Of a stretch of DNA of 64,000 nt, positions 52,397-60,954 are shown one piece after another. Both the position numbers and the translations under genes were made by a program. The notes under the pieces are model-generated. The model had not been told where the DNA came from, searched no databases, and saw only the letters and a program-made list of their open reading frames with translations. The first letter of the stretch is position 1. Every line of letters begins with the position of its first letter. Origin of the DNA: Acinetobacter sp. NIPH 2699 (GTDB taxonomy: Bacteria > Pseudomonadota > Gammaproteobacteria > Pseudomonadales > Moraxellaceae); the NCBI RefSeq assembly GCF_022549355.1, contig NZ_JAKZGL010000017.1, forward strand, positions 1 to 64,000, written 5' to 3'.

Positions 52397-53188
52397 ATGA
52401 CTGATCTCCAAAATGATGAATATGACCGCCGTTTTGCTGGCGTGGCTAAGATTTATGGAGAGAGCACATTCACGCATTATGAAAAAAGTCACGTCATGGT
52501 GATCGGGATTGGTGGGGTTGGGAGTTGGGCTGTTGAAGCGCTGGCCCGTACTGGCATTGGTGAACTCACGCTCGTCGATATGGATGTGATTGCCGCATCC
52601 AATATTAACCGTCAACTTCCAGCAATAAGCTCTACACTCGGACAAGAAAAAATTGAAGTGATGGCAGAGCGTTGTCGTCAAATCAATCCAAGAATCAAAG
52701 TCAATGTCATAGATGATTACTTAACACCTGAAAATGTTCAGGACATTCTAAATCCTGTTCCTGACATCATTTTAGACTGTATTGATGATGTCAAAGCCAA
52801 GCTAGCGCTGATGTTGCATTGTCGTTTTAACAAGATTTCATTGATTGTATCTGGTGGTGCGGGTGGCAAGCTTGATCCGCTCAAAATTCGAGTCGCAGAT
52901 TTGTCTAAAACTGAACAAGACCCAATGTTGGCAAAATTACGCGCACAACTTAGATCAAAAGGTATCTGTAAAAAACCAAAAGAAAAGTTCGGGATTAGCT
53001 GTGTTTATTCAATCGATAATCCATTTTCAAGTGTGGAGCTTTGCGCTACGTCAGAAAACGCCACTTCTTTTAATCCAAGCGCAGGCTTGCGTTGTGGTGG
53101 GTATGGGTCAGCAGTCGTTGTGACTTCTAGTTTTGCGATGGTTGCTGTGGCGGAAGTGTTGAAAAAGCTAGATTTAAAGAAGGGCTGA
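52397..53188 (+). CDS. tcdA: tRNA threonylcarbamoyladenosine dehydratase TcdA
   Basis: A 263-aa E1-like ATP-dependent enzyme that cyclises t6A to ct6A at tRNA position 37. Early RRFAGVAKIYG is a TcdA signature, followed by the nucleotide-binding VMVIGIGGVGSWAVEALARTGIG, DMDVIAASNINRQ, DCIDDVKAK and the C-terminal PSAGLRCGGYGSAVV. Cytoplasmic. It is convergent with the CHAP-like gene. Confidence 0.95.
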   Translation: MTDLQNDEYDRRFAGVAKIYGESTFTHYEKSHVMVIGIGGVGSWAVEALARTGIGELTLVDMDVIAASNINRQLPAISSTLGQEKIEVMAERCRQINPRIKVNVIDDYLTPENVQDILNPVPDIILDCIDDVKAKLALMLHCRFNKISLIVSGGAGGKLDPLKIRVADLSKTEQDPMLAKLRAQLRSKGICKKPKEKFGISCVYSIDNPFSSVELCATSENATSFNPSAGLRCGGYGSAVVVTSSFAMVAVAEVLKKLDLKKG

Positions 53189-53202
53189 TTATTCCAGCCC
53201 CT
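53181..53202. terminator. weak hairpin between tcdA and CHAP-like gene
   Basis: GGGCTG (53182-53187) pairs with CAGCCC (53195-53200) across the tcdA stop codon. It lacks a T-run, so terminator function is doubtful. Confidence 0.3.
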
Positions 53203-53210
53203 GTCTTCGA

Positions 53211-53675
53211 TTAGATGTAGTTTGAACCTAAACGGTAGTAACTATAAGTCACATTTTTATCTTTATAAATATCATGGCTGCGTTGCTTAAAGTCTGAAAT
53301 CCACTGTGTGCCAGAGAAACCAGCAATATGCCCATAACGGTGTTTCTGTGTGCGGTGAATAATATAAATATCACCCTTTTGCGGTTGATCAAAAGCTGGA
53401 GTGATTTTCTTATAACCAATTTCTTGTAAAGTTTTGCCCCAATCTGAGGCTGCAACAGGATGATTGACGATTTTTGCGCCCGCAGACTGTAAAGCAATCC
53501 TGACGAACTTCGCACATTGCGATGAACTACGATAAGACGCTCTACGTGTTAACTTTTGTGCAAAGGCCATGACATCGACTGAAGGATGTTTTGGTACATC
53601 TTTGGTCGTCACAATCATTTGATGAGGTGGGGTGTGAACCATGCTGTGATCAACTGAGGGTGCATCATAAATCAT
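53211..53675 (-). CDS. CHAP/NlpC-P60-like amidase domain protein
   Basis: A 154-aa protein whose C-terminal 110 residues look like a CHAP-type cysteine peptidase/amidase: Cys in SSSQCAKFVRIAL, the strand GDIYIIHRTQ, the His in RYGHIAGFSGTQWISDF. The N-terminal about 40 residues contain no signal peptide. Such domains cleave peptidoglycan peptides and occur in endolysins and type VI effectors, but no immunity or secretion gene lies next to it. Family assignment is by motif only. Confidence 0.65.
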   Translation of the reverse strand: MIYDAPSVDHSMVHTPPHQMIVTTKDVPKHPSVDVMAFAQKLTRRASYRSSSQCAKFVRIALQSAGAKIVNHPVAASDWGKTLQEIGYKKITPAFDQPQKGDIYIIHRTQKHRYGHIAGFSGTQWISDFKQRSHDIYKDKNVTYSYYRLGSNYI

Positions 53676-54168
53676 CTTTAAACTCTATCGCATTTCTAAA
53701 TAACCGAATGAATGCCAGACTCTTGGCGAAAGACATGGTAAGCGAAAAAAGATATAAAAACCTCTTTGTAATGTAATAATGTATCATTTGTGCTGGCTTG
53801 GGGATAACTTAGCGTAAATCGTCTAACAATTATTTTATTAATTATCAAAAATTTAGCGAGTGTTAACTTTTGATAAATTGATTTGTAATATTATATTTCA
53901 AAATCGTGCATTAAATGATCTTTTGGGGGCGAAAAAAACAAGAAATCGTTGGTTTTTTAAGGTTCAAGTGGTTGTTTTATATTTGAATAATTTTTATCTT
54001 GGGAAGTGGGATAACTTTCCTCATTCATTAGAAAAATTAACAAGTGATTCACTTATGTGCATATTCATGGTGAACGTTTGAATTCTAAAGCTCTGATTTG
54101 ACCTTATTCAACTTTGTGTGGAGTCAAATGAAAATATCACAAGATACTGTTATTAAATAACTTTAAAT
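53676..54168. other. AT-rich intergenic region
   Basis: About 490 bases between the CHAP-like gene and the dusA terminator, very AT-rich. A 73-codon open frame on the plus strand (53860-54081) has an unconvincing composition and no ribosome-binding site. I see no RNA gene. Confidence 0.45.
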
Positions 54169-54195
54169 ACTCAAAAGGATGAGCTTCATGCATCA
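54169..54195 (-). terminator. dusA terminator
   Basis: ACTCAAAAGGATGA and TCATCCTTTGAGT form an almost perfect stem just past the dusA stop, on the side expected for the minus-strand gene. Confidence 0.75.
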
Positions 54196-54220
54196 TCCTT
54201 TGAGTCTAAACAGGATGGCT

Positions 54221-55237
54221 TTAGTGTTGCTGTTCTCGGATATAGTCCTCGGTGCGTTGCATCGCTGTTTGGATATTTTGAATTGCACTTTCAATATCAT
54301 TGATGGTTTTTGCATTGCCACCACTGAGTGCTTGGCGCCATTTGCGAGCACCCGGTAAATTTTGAAACAAACCGAGAATGTGGCGTGTGATAATGGAGAG
54401 CGGCGCACCTTCAGCAACGCGTTGATGAATATACGGCATCATCTGTTGCATGATGTCAAAACGGTTAGGTGCTTCTAAATTCCATAATTGGCCCATTTCA
54501 GCCAATAAATAAGGGTTGTGATAGGCCTCACGACCAATCATGACACCATCGACATGCTGTAAGTGTTGTTGTGTTTCTTCAAGGGTTTTGATGCCACCAT
54601 TTATTTCAATGGTCAGGTGTGGGCGTTCTTGTTTCAGGCGGTAGACATCTTCGTAGCGTAACGGTGGCACTTCACGATTCTCTTTCGGTGATAAGCCCTG
54701 CAAAATGGCAATCCGTGCATGTACGATAAAATGGGTGCAGCCTGTTGCAGCCACGGTATCGACAAAATGCAGCATTTCTTCATAAGAGTGCATATCATCG
54801 ATGCCGATACGATGTTTTACTGTCACGGGAATAGATACTGCCTGTTGCATGCTGTGAATACATTCAGCAACGAGGTTTGGCTCAGCCATTAAGCATGCAC
54901 CAATTTTATTGTTTTGAACACGATCACTTGGGCAGCCGACATTTAGGTTGACTTCATCATAACCCCAGTCCTCAGCCATTTTGGTACAGGTGGCTAACTC
55001 TTGTGGATTGGAACCACCAAGCTGTAGCACGATCGGATGTTCTTGTTTGTTAAAATCTAAATGACGATTTGCTCCGCCATAAATGATGGCACCTGTGGTC
55101 ACCATTTCGGTATATAGCACTACATTGGGATTAAATAAACGTGCGAAAAAACGGTAATCTTTGGTTGTCCAATCCATCATCGGAGCTACACTGATTCTTG
55201 GGTTACTAATGGTTTCAAGGTTTTTGTTAATAGTCAT
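54221..55237 (-). CDS. dusA: tRNA-dihydrouridine(20/20a) synthase DusA
   Basis: A 338-aa FMN flavoenzyme that reduces U20/U20a of tRNA. Motifs: SVAPMMDWTTKDYRFFARLF at the N-terminus, EMVTTGAIIYG, LQLGGSNP, NLNVGCPSDRVQ with the catalytic Cys, KHRIGIDD and IHARIAILQGLSPKENREVPPLRY. The 5' end is a known insertion hotspot for integrases of genomic islands and prophages, and an integrase starts 133 bp away, facing outward; the first codons may thus be island-supplied. Confidence 0.96.
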   Translation of the reverse strand: MTINKNLETISNPRISVAPMMDWTTKDYRFFARLFNPNVVLYTEMVTTGAIIYGGANRHLDFNKQEHPIVLQLGGSNPQELATCTKMAEDWGYDEVNLNVGCPSDRVQNNKIGACLMAEPNLVAECIHSMQQAVSIPVTVKHRIGIDDMHSYEEMLHFVDTVAATGCTHFIVHARIAILQGLSPKENREVPPLRYEDVYRLKQERPHLTIEINGGIKTLEETQQHLQHVDGVMIGREAYHNPYLLAEMGQLWNLEAPNRFDIMQQMMPYIHQRVAEGAPLSIITRHILGLFQNLPGARKWRQALSGGNAKTINDIESAIQNIQTAMQRTEDYIREQQH

Positions 55238-55319
55238 TTAAAATCATACCTTTAAATCGAGTATTTGAATCTGCGTAAACGCATGGTAACACCTGTGAAT
55301 GTGGGTTTTGCTGTTTGCA

Positions 55320-55368
55320 TTTACACCAAATTTTACACCATAATGAGAAAAATAGTTCATGGTGTAAA
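55320..55368. promoter_or_regulatory. triple TTTACACCA motif before the integrase
   Basis: TTTACACCA occurs at 55320-55328 and 55332-55340, and its inverted form TGGTGTAAA at 55360-55368, two bases before the integrase ATG. Copies two and three form an inverted pair around a 19-nt loop. They may be integrase arm-type sites, excisionase sites or an operator overlapping the start of the integrase gene. Confidence 0.55.
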
Positions 55369-55370
55369 TT

Positions 55371-56519
55371 ATGGGGTCGGTTACAGTTAGAAAAGGTGCA
55401 GATGGTAATGTGAATTACCGTGCTGCTATCCGTATCAATCGAAAGGGATATCCTGTCTATTCTGAAAGCAAAACGTTCCATTCAAAGAAAATGGCGGAGA
55501 ACTGGCTTAAGAAAAGAGAAGTTGAGATTCAAGAAAATCCAGACATTTTGTTAGGCAAAGAACAACTTATAGACCTAACCTTGGCAGATGCCATTGATAA
55601 ATATTTGGAAGAAGTTGGGAGCGAGTACGGAAGGACGAAACGCTATTCTCTACACTTAATTAAGAAATTTCCGATAGCGCGCAATATTATCACAAAAATA
55701 AAATCAGTACATTTAGCTGATCATGTTGCTTTAAGAAAGGCAGGTGTTCCTCATCTTGATTTAGAACCAATTGCAGCAAGTACACAACAGCATGAGTTAC
55801 TACATATTCGTGGTGTATTGTCTCATGCCGCTGTCATGTGGGATATAAATATTGATTTAAATAGTTTTGATAAAGCTACAGCGCAACTGAGAAAAACACG
55901 TCAAATATCCTCTAGTAATAAACGAGATAGGCTGCCATCCAATGAAGAGTTAATAGCTTTAACTAAGTATTTTGTTGAACGATGGAAGCTCAACAAATAT
56001 GGGACGAAGTATCCAATGCATTTAGTGATTTGGTTTGCGATTTTTTCTTGTAGGCGTGAAGCAGAATTAACTCGATTAAGTTTATTTGATTATGATCAGC
56101 ATCATTCATTTTGGAAAGTCCATGATTTGAAGAATCCAAATGGTTCGAAAGGAAATCATAAAACTTTCGAAGTCTTGGAACCTTGTAAAATGATTATTGA
56201 TCGATTAATGGATCGTGAGGTTCGTAGTAGAATGTTGAAATTAGGTCATGATGAAAATTTACTTTTGCCATTAAATCCTAAAAGCTTAGGTAAGGAGTTC
56301 AGAGAAGCTTGCAAGATGCTAGGGATTGAGGATTTGCGCTTTCACGATCTAAGACATGAAGGGTGTACTAGACTTGCAGAACAAAGTTTTATGATTCCAG
56401 AGATTCAGAAAGTAAGCCTGCATGATTCTTGGAGCAGTCTGCAAAGATACGTGTCAGTCAAGGCTCGAAGGAATGTCATGCAGTTGGAGGAGGTGCTACG
56501 CCTCATTGATGAAACGTAG
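55371..56519 (+). CDS. dusA-associated tyrosine recombinase (integrase)
   Basis: A 382-aa phage-type integrase. N-terminal arm-binding domain (VTVRKGADGNVNYRAAIRINRKGYP) and SAM-like core-binding domain come first, then the catalytic domain with Arg in FSCRREAELTRL, Lys/His region, HDLRHEG (H-x-x-R), HDSW and the nucleophile Tyr in LQRYVSV, so all R-H-R-H-Y residues are intact. It sits next to the dusA 5' end and reads away from it, as described for dusA-specific integrases. Its 3' end overlaps the convergent PrtN-like gene by 17 nt. Confidence 0.93.
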   Translation: MGSVTVRKGADGNVNYRAAIRINRKGYPVYSESKTFHSKKMAENWLKKREVEIQENPDILLGKEQLIDLTLADAIDKYLEEVGSEYGRTKRYSLHLIKKFPIARNIITKIKSVHLADHVALRKAGVPHLDLEPIAASTQQHELLHIRGVLSHAAVMWDINIDLNSFDKATAQLRKTRQISSSNKRDRLPSNEELIALTKYFVERWKLNKYGTKYPMHLVIWFAIFSCRREAELTRLSLFDYDQHHSFWKVHDLKNPNGSKGNHKTFEVLEPCKMIIDRLMDREVRSRMLKLGHDENLLLPLNPKSLGKEFREACKMLGIEDLRFHDLRHEGCTRLAEQSFMIPEIQKVSLHDSWSSLQRYVSVKARRNVMQLEEVLRLIDET

Positions 56520-56775
56520 CAAAATCTTTGGAAGCTTGTGAATACTGTTTATCTAAAACATCAGCAAAGTCATTAAGGTGCACCAAAAATGGTGCACGCT
56601 TACTTTTATCTATTTTGAACACTGAGAAAGGAAACTCACAATTATTAGCCTTCCTGAGTGCTTCAGCCTTACTTAAATGAGGGTAGTAGTCATTGACTAT
56701 CGTCATCAAGTCGATTGCCATAGTGCGATATTTCATAAACAGGTAATCCGCTGTATTAAGCTGGAATGCACCCAT
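56503..56775 (-). CDS. PrtN-like (pyocin activator family) regulator
   Basis: A 90-aa protein matching the PrtN family: NTADYLFMKYRTMAIDLMTIVNDYYPHLS, ALRKANNCEFPFSVFKID and HLNDFADVLDKQYSQA align with the pattern of Pseudomonas PrtN, a DNA-binding activator of pyocin genes. In integrase-linked islands such small proteins often act as excision or gene-expression regulators. It is last in the minus-strand operon and lies 17 nt after the preceding gene. Confidence 0.8.
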   Translation of the reverse strand: MGAFQLNTADYLFMKYRTMAIDLMTIVNDYYPHLSKAEALRKANNCEFPFSVFKIDKSKRAPFLVHLNDFADVLDKQYSQASKDFATFHQ

Positions 56776-56792
56776 TTAAAACCACCTCTCTA

Positions 56793-57752
56793 TTAAGCTT
56801 CATTTATCAGATACAAAACACTAAACGTCGAATCAGTGCTACCAATTCTGTACAAGCTATCAGTACCGACAAGGTAAATTTTTAGCTGCATAATCTGCTC
56901 TTTGAACGTGCGACTCTTCTTGTGAAAAAGATTGCTCGCCATATACCTATTCAATAGAGATGTATCATAAAAGAGCTGGTAGTTATGTACTTGTTCAAAA
57001 TCCAGTTTAATTCTTTCAAAAAAGCCTAGATTATTGAGTGATACAGGGTCATCTATGAAATCACGACGTAGTAAGATGATGAAACGTAGTCTTACTTGGT
57101 TATTCAAGATCGGCTCTTTTTTCAAGAAGATTGCAAGTAGCTGTTGATCTTCAAAACTATTCATAAATTCACTGCTGACTGCTTCAATCGCCCTATTTAA
57201 CTGGGGCGAACCAATTTGGGTTGTATCCGTGGTAATCACGAACTCATGACTCGTAAAACCGTTGGCTGCTTTCGTAACCACCTTAAACGTATCAGTGAAC
57301 TTTTGAACACTAGCTTTCAATGTAGCCTCCCATTCTTGGTTTGCTGCATTGTAGTGATGCGTTTGTAACTGATCTTGAAATGCATAAACAAAGCTAATCA
57401 GTCTATTTGGATCAATGCCAAAATCAGAATTGGGGGGAGTAAGTCCATATTGATTAGCCATTTGTCCGCACAAAAATAATTTTGGGTTGAGCGTCAATGA
57501 AGGCATCTGACCATTACACCAAGGCGAAGATGGTAAGCAACGTAATGTATTAACCAGTGTCCCGAAAACCTCATGCACCTTTGGGTGGGGGTAAGCATTT
57601 GCTTGACCTGCATTAGGGATTCGTAGCTTGGATATTTCCTCTGTTACCTGATGGAAATCACATGGGCTAGGGTGTGGATGAGCCAGTTTACCCGTAGCTG
57701 ACATATATCCCGCTTGCAATGACGGAAAGTTGTTTTTGGTCAATATCAACAT
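56793..57752 (-). CDS. island hypothetical protein, 319 aa
   Basis: Not recognised. The start at 57752 (MLILTKNNFPSLQAGYM) has GGGGAG seven bases upstream and lies 1 nt after the Gp2-like stop; the longer frame to 57770 would overlap. No signal peptide, membrane helix or clear nucleotide-binding motif. N-terminal third is rich in Pro/His (AHPHPSPCDFH, NAYPHPKVHEVFG), the C-terminal half is alpha/beta-like. Position between a Gp2-like gene and PrtN-like gene suggests a role in island replication or maintenance, but this is inference. Confidence 0.65.
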   Translation of the reverse strand: MLILTKNNFPSLQAGYMSATGKLAHPHPSPCDFHQVTEEISKLRIPNAGQANAYPHPKVHEVFGTLVNTLRCLPSSPWCNGQMPSLTLNPKLFLCGQMANQYGLTPPNSDFGIDPNRLISFVYAFQDQLQTHHYNAANQEWEATLKASVQKFTDTFKVVTKAANGFTSHEFVITTDTTQIGSPQLNRAIEAVSSEFMNSFEDQQLLAIFLKKEPILNNQVRLRFIILLRRDFIDDPVSLNNLGFFERIKLDFEQVHNYQLFYDTSLLNRYMASNLFHKKSRTFKEQIMQLKIYLVGTDSLYRIGSTDSTFSVLYLINEA

Positions 57753-57753
57753 A

Positions 57754-58560
57754 TTATTGCTCCCCACCATTTTTATTTACAGAAGACGCTTGGTCTAGTG
57801 ACTGTGAACCCTTACGAGGTCGCCCAGCATTGCTAAGTTTTTTAGGCTTCTGACTTCTATGCATTGATTTGTAGTCAGTTGAGTCTAAAGCTTTGAATAT
57901 GAATGTTTGATCTGCTTTACACAGATATTGTAGACATTCATCTAAAACCATACGTTTTTCACTATCGAGGTAGTTAATCATACCTATACCTAATCTTTTA
58001 TATTTATGTTTTGCTATATGGCAGTCGTATGTACAGCCAGCACCATCTGTGAGCTTTTCCCAATACTTTGTAATCTCGTTTGCGTAGTAACCGTCTTTCT
58101 GACATTCATTGCCATTTAGAATGAATATCCCGTGTGCATGGAACCCTTTTTTTATCCCATGTTCAAACTTCAGAATATATGCAAAAATTTTCTTCAGTTT
58201 TGAATTATTCCGACGGTTCTTTACGAACTTGTTTAAAAGTTCTTTTAGCAAGTTGAGTTTATCTAAAGAGTGAAATTCATGTTTAAGATCATGTGCCTGA
58301 TCTTGGCTATTCAATACCTCATCTGGGATTTTAAACCCAAAATCGATACGTAGAATTAACAGCTTTGACGACTTTTCAAAGCAATCTTTTATCAATTCAC
58401 GACATGAACTTAAATTAGATTTACTATTTTGGGTGCGTGTTTGAATAGCTTCCTTTACTTCCTTGCTATTCATACACTCACGTATCAGTTGAAAAAAACG
58501 ATTTAGTAGGTCAACTCTCGTTTGCATGTACATCAGGCTTTGAGGCCGATATTCAAACAA
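57754..58560 (-). CDS. inovirus Gp2 / YagK-YfjJ family replication-like protein (C-terminal part)
   Basis: A 268-aa stretch of the inovirus Gp2/YagK_YfjJ_C family: KLLILRIDFGFKIPD, FAYILKFEHGIKKGFHAHGIFIL (H141-x-H143, a HUH-like metal site), ITKYWEKLTDGAGCTYDC and RLGIGMINYLDSEKRMVL. In P4-like and inovirus-type elements it is thought to start replication. The reading frame stays open and coding-like upstream of 58560 to 58764 without any ATG, GTG or TTG, then meets a stop; the true N-terminus seems to be in the other frame at 58745-58954. This points to a +1 frameshift in an A/T run at 58760-58763. Confidence 0.8.
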   Translation of the reverse strand: MFEYRPQSLMYMQTRVDLLNRFFQLIRECMNSKEVKEAIQTRTQNSKSNLSSCRELIKDCFEKSSKLLILRIDFGFKIPDEVLNSQDQAHDLKHEFHSLDKLNLLKELLNKFVKNRRNNSKLKKIFAYILKFEHGIKKGFHAHGIFILNGNECQKDGYYANEITKYWEKLTDGAGCTYDCHIAKHKYKRLGIGMINYLDSEKRMVLDECLQYLCKADQTFIFKALDSTDYKSMHRSQKPKKLSNAGRPRKGSQSLDQASSVNKNGGEQ

Positions 58561-58744
58561 TCCTAAGATACTAACGCAACTTAATTGGTCTAATGCCTTT
58601 TGGAAGCAGGAAATCTCTTCACAGACCTTAAAGTCTTCATATAGCTTAGGATAGACTGATGTGATTTCATCAAATATAGGAATAAAAGGACGAAACCAAT
58701 CAGGATAAGAGAGCAGCCCATTAAAGCCATCAACTGACGTAATG

Positions 58745-58954
58745 CTAGCTGTTAACTCGTTTTGCTAAACAGCACTCCCTTACAAATGATGCTATGTTTA
58801 GCATCATTTTTATTCGATACTCCCTATACAAGATCGTCTCATTCATTGCTGATGAGGGGGTAAGTTGATAGGTCGAATCACTGATTAAAGGATAGATTGT
58901 AGTCTCAGGTAATCTCTTGAAACTGAATTTATTCCCTTTAGGTTTACGTTTCAT
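58745..58954 (-). pseudogene. probable 5' fragment of the frameshifted Gp2-like gene
   Basis: 69 codons starting MKRKPKGNKFSFKRLPETTI, with a strong GGGGGAATAAG ribosome-binding site and a start 1 nt after the preceding ORF. Removing one base from the four-T run at 58760-58763 joins it to the Gp2-like frame and yields one 399-aa protein. The alternative is a genuine short ORF or programmed frameshift; the lack of any start codon for the downstream frame favours one broken gene. Confidence 0.55.
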
Positions 58955-58955
58955 C

Positions 58956-59156
58956 TTATTCCCCCATTAACATAATTGGAGATAGAACAGGCTTCTGACT
59001 AGCAACTGTAGTACATGTAAATATATCTCTTACTTTGTTGTAAGGTGTTGTAAACAAAAGTAATATTATCCTAAATAGAATGGGACTAGAATTGTCAGAA
59101 AAACACCTTTCAACTAGGATGTTTTTAGATGAATCGTGTGATGTTTTTATGTACAT
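58956..59156 (-). CDS. small hypothetical island protein, 66 aa
   Basis: A 66-aa ORF with a clear GGAG seven bases before its ATG and a stop 1 nt before the next start, so it looks translated and coupled to the Gp2-like gene. It has one possible hydrophobic segment (PILFRIILLLF) and no known motif. First gene of the minus-strand operon to PrtN. Function unknown. Confidence 0.5.
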   Translation of the reverse strand: MYIKTSHDSSKNILVERCFSDNSSPILFRIILLLFTTPYNKVRDIFTCTTVASQKPVLSPIMLMGE

Positions 59157-59473
59157 AGTTACTCCAAATGTGAGTGGCTTTTAGTTTCCAAAACTTGTAA
59201 TAGGAAACAGCAGTTTTAACTCTCGGAATTTCTAAGCACAGATAAAATCAGCTCATAACAAAAACTATCTTGCCAAGCTCTATTCCGATTAAGCCACACT
59301 TTACAGAGGTTTCTAATAGACTTCTTGTTTATAAGTTTTTATGGTCTAAAAACAAATTTCCATATAAAACAATAGTTTATTTTTTTTGGTGAGTTTTTAA
59401 GAGAGAACCCAATTCGGAAGATTTTTTTGCTCATTTATGGTATGAGAAATTAGTTTATTTTTGGGCTAATTCC
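59157..59473. other. AT-rich spacer in island
   Basis: About 317 very AT-rich bases between the Gp2 operon and the basic 277-aa protein gene. The operon promoter should lie at the left edge. No terminator or gene seen. Confidence 0.4.
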
Positions 59474-60307
59474 TCATTTTTTTCTTTTATTGTTTGGATC
59501 TTTTTTGATTATTATACTTTCTTTTATTTGTGGGGCCTCATCTAACCACTTTGTTAATGTTTCTGTACTATAGCTAGTTTTATAAAAAAAATTGAAAGGT
59601 TTATTCTGTGTAGAATTACCTTTTGTTGAAATTCTGCTAAGGTAGCTTTCTTGCTCTTTGATTAAACAATCAAGTGTTTCTATTACGTTTAATATGGTAT
59701 TGCTCTTCTCACTTAGCTTTGACCACTTTTTGCTAGGTTTTTTTAGCCAAGATTTTTCGTTAAGTGTTGCTTCGGCTCTTTTTTTCATATTTTTAAAATG
59801 TTGAATGTATTTTGTTCTTCCCTTAATAATCATTTTTTCTCTTTTTTTATTACGATTGTCCTTTCGCTCGTTTTGATAGATAAATTTTTCATCGTCTTTC
59901 GAGTTTAGAATTTCGATACGATCTTTGAGATTTAAAAATTTGATACGATCTCTAGGGTTCCGAATTCTTCTGCAACCTTTAACGTCTGGTGACTCTGCGA
60001 AATAATAATCCAATAATTTTTTACCTTCTTTTGCTGCCGCATTCTTAGAAGCCCATGTTGGTTTCATTTTTGAGCGCTTTTTAAGCAGTCGTAAAAATAA
60101 TATAGCGCATCTCTGTTGTAGTGTAGTTTTTATATGTTGCCTTATGAGAGTTTCGATGTCTTTAGAGTGTTGTTCAGGGTTATGAGATATCTCCATATAT
60201 GAATAAAGTTTAGGTGTTACAAGATGATATAACTGGGTATGGATAGGTTTAGGGTAAGGGCGGACTCGACCTGTATATAGTCTATTTAGCTGCATAATCT
60301 CAGACAA
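59474..60307 (-). CDS. basic, Lys-rich island protein, start uncertain
   Basis: Up to 277 aa, very Lys/Arg/Asn-rich and AT-rich, not recognised. A 9-residue unit is repeated (DRIKFLNLK, DRIEILNSK), encoded by two 27-bp tandem copies at 59897-59950. The N-terminus is unclear: TTG at 60307 or ATG at 60295, neither with a ribosome-binding site. The same frame stays open and coding-like for 42 codons upstream (LHQGEIEAAQSKLEEALSIK) until a TAA that ends the 88-aa ORF before it, so the two may be one gene split by a nonsense codon. Confidence 0.55.
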   Translation of the reverse strand: MSEIMQLNRLYTGRVRPYPKPIHTQLYHLVTPKLYSYMEISHNPEQHSKDIETLIRQHIKTTLQQRCAILFLRLLKKRSKMKPTWASKNAAAKEGKKLLDYYFAESPDVKGCRRIRNPRDRIKFLNLKDRIEILNSKDDEKFIYQNERKDNRNKKREKMIIKGRTKYIQHFKNMKKRAEATLNEKSWLKKPSKKWSKLSEKSNTILNVIETLDCLIKEQESYLSRISTKGNSTQNKPFNFFYKTSYSTETLTKWLDEAPQIKESIIIKKDPNNKRKK

Positions 60308-60433
60308 AACGGTGAAATGATTTTTAATCGATAGAGCTTCTTCTAGTTTAGATTGGGCTGCTTCAATTTCACCTTGATGTAGATCTTTGCGTATTGCATG
60401 ACATAAGTTGAAAATATCGCATAACCAAAATTC

Positions 60434-60700
60434 TTATAAGCAGTATGGATTTTTTTCAAATTCAATTTTTAGGTAGACGTAATCAATAGTATTAGGATGA
60501 ATAGACTCATGCGTTTCTTCATATTCTATTCGTCCATTTTCATGGACAATCTTTTTTTTGTTAGTTACCCGTGTAGTAACTACGTGCGAAATATAACGGT
60601 GAAGGACCATTTTTTCTAAAGCATCGACTTGATGTTGAATTTTAAAATACTCAGAAGGGTCTGACGCTGGTTCTGTAAATATTACATTCTTGTAAGTCAT
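60434..60700 (-). CDS. small island protein, 88 aa, possibly N-terminal piece of a split gene
   Basis: Starts MTYKNVIFTEPASDPSEYFK with AAAGAGC upstream and ends in TAA at 60434. It is in the same reading frame as the downstream 277-aa ORF, with only that stop and 42 open codons between. Acidic/charged, no motif known. If the TAA were a sense codon the joined protein would be about 408 aa. Confidence 0.5.
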   Translation of the reverse strand: MTYKNVIFTEPASDPSEYFKIQHQVDALEKMVLHRYISHVVTTRVTNKKKIVHENGRIEYEETHESIHPNTIDYVYLKIEFEKNPYCL

Positions 60701-60954
60701 ATGCTCTTTATTAAATAGGATGTATTCGACTAAGTTGATTATAACAACCTTGAGTTTGGCAACGCAAAACAGACGTTGAATCTTGTGTAAGTTACCACCT
60801 TTATCTTTTTAAAACAAATATTTGATGATGGTTTTTGTCTGACTGGTTTGGATGACTTTTATCGTATTTTTTTGACCCATTTTTATCAGTTATAAATTGA
60901 GATGTATGTGAATGAGTATAATAAAAAATCTTAAAAAATAAAATGAAAGCTCTT
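60701..60954. other. spacer upstream of the structured region
   Basis: AT-rich divergent spacer. A consensus -10 TATAAT lies at 60917-60922 on the plus strand, but I see no good -35 at the right distance. It may drive the structured RNA that follows. Confidence 0.35.

Noticed and set aside
53860..54081. 73-codon plus-strand open frame in the tcdA-dusA interval
   Set aside because: No ribosome-binding site, AT-driven composition and no recognisable motif; likely chance.
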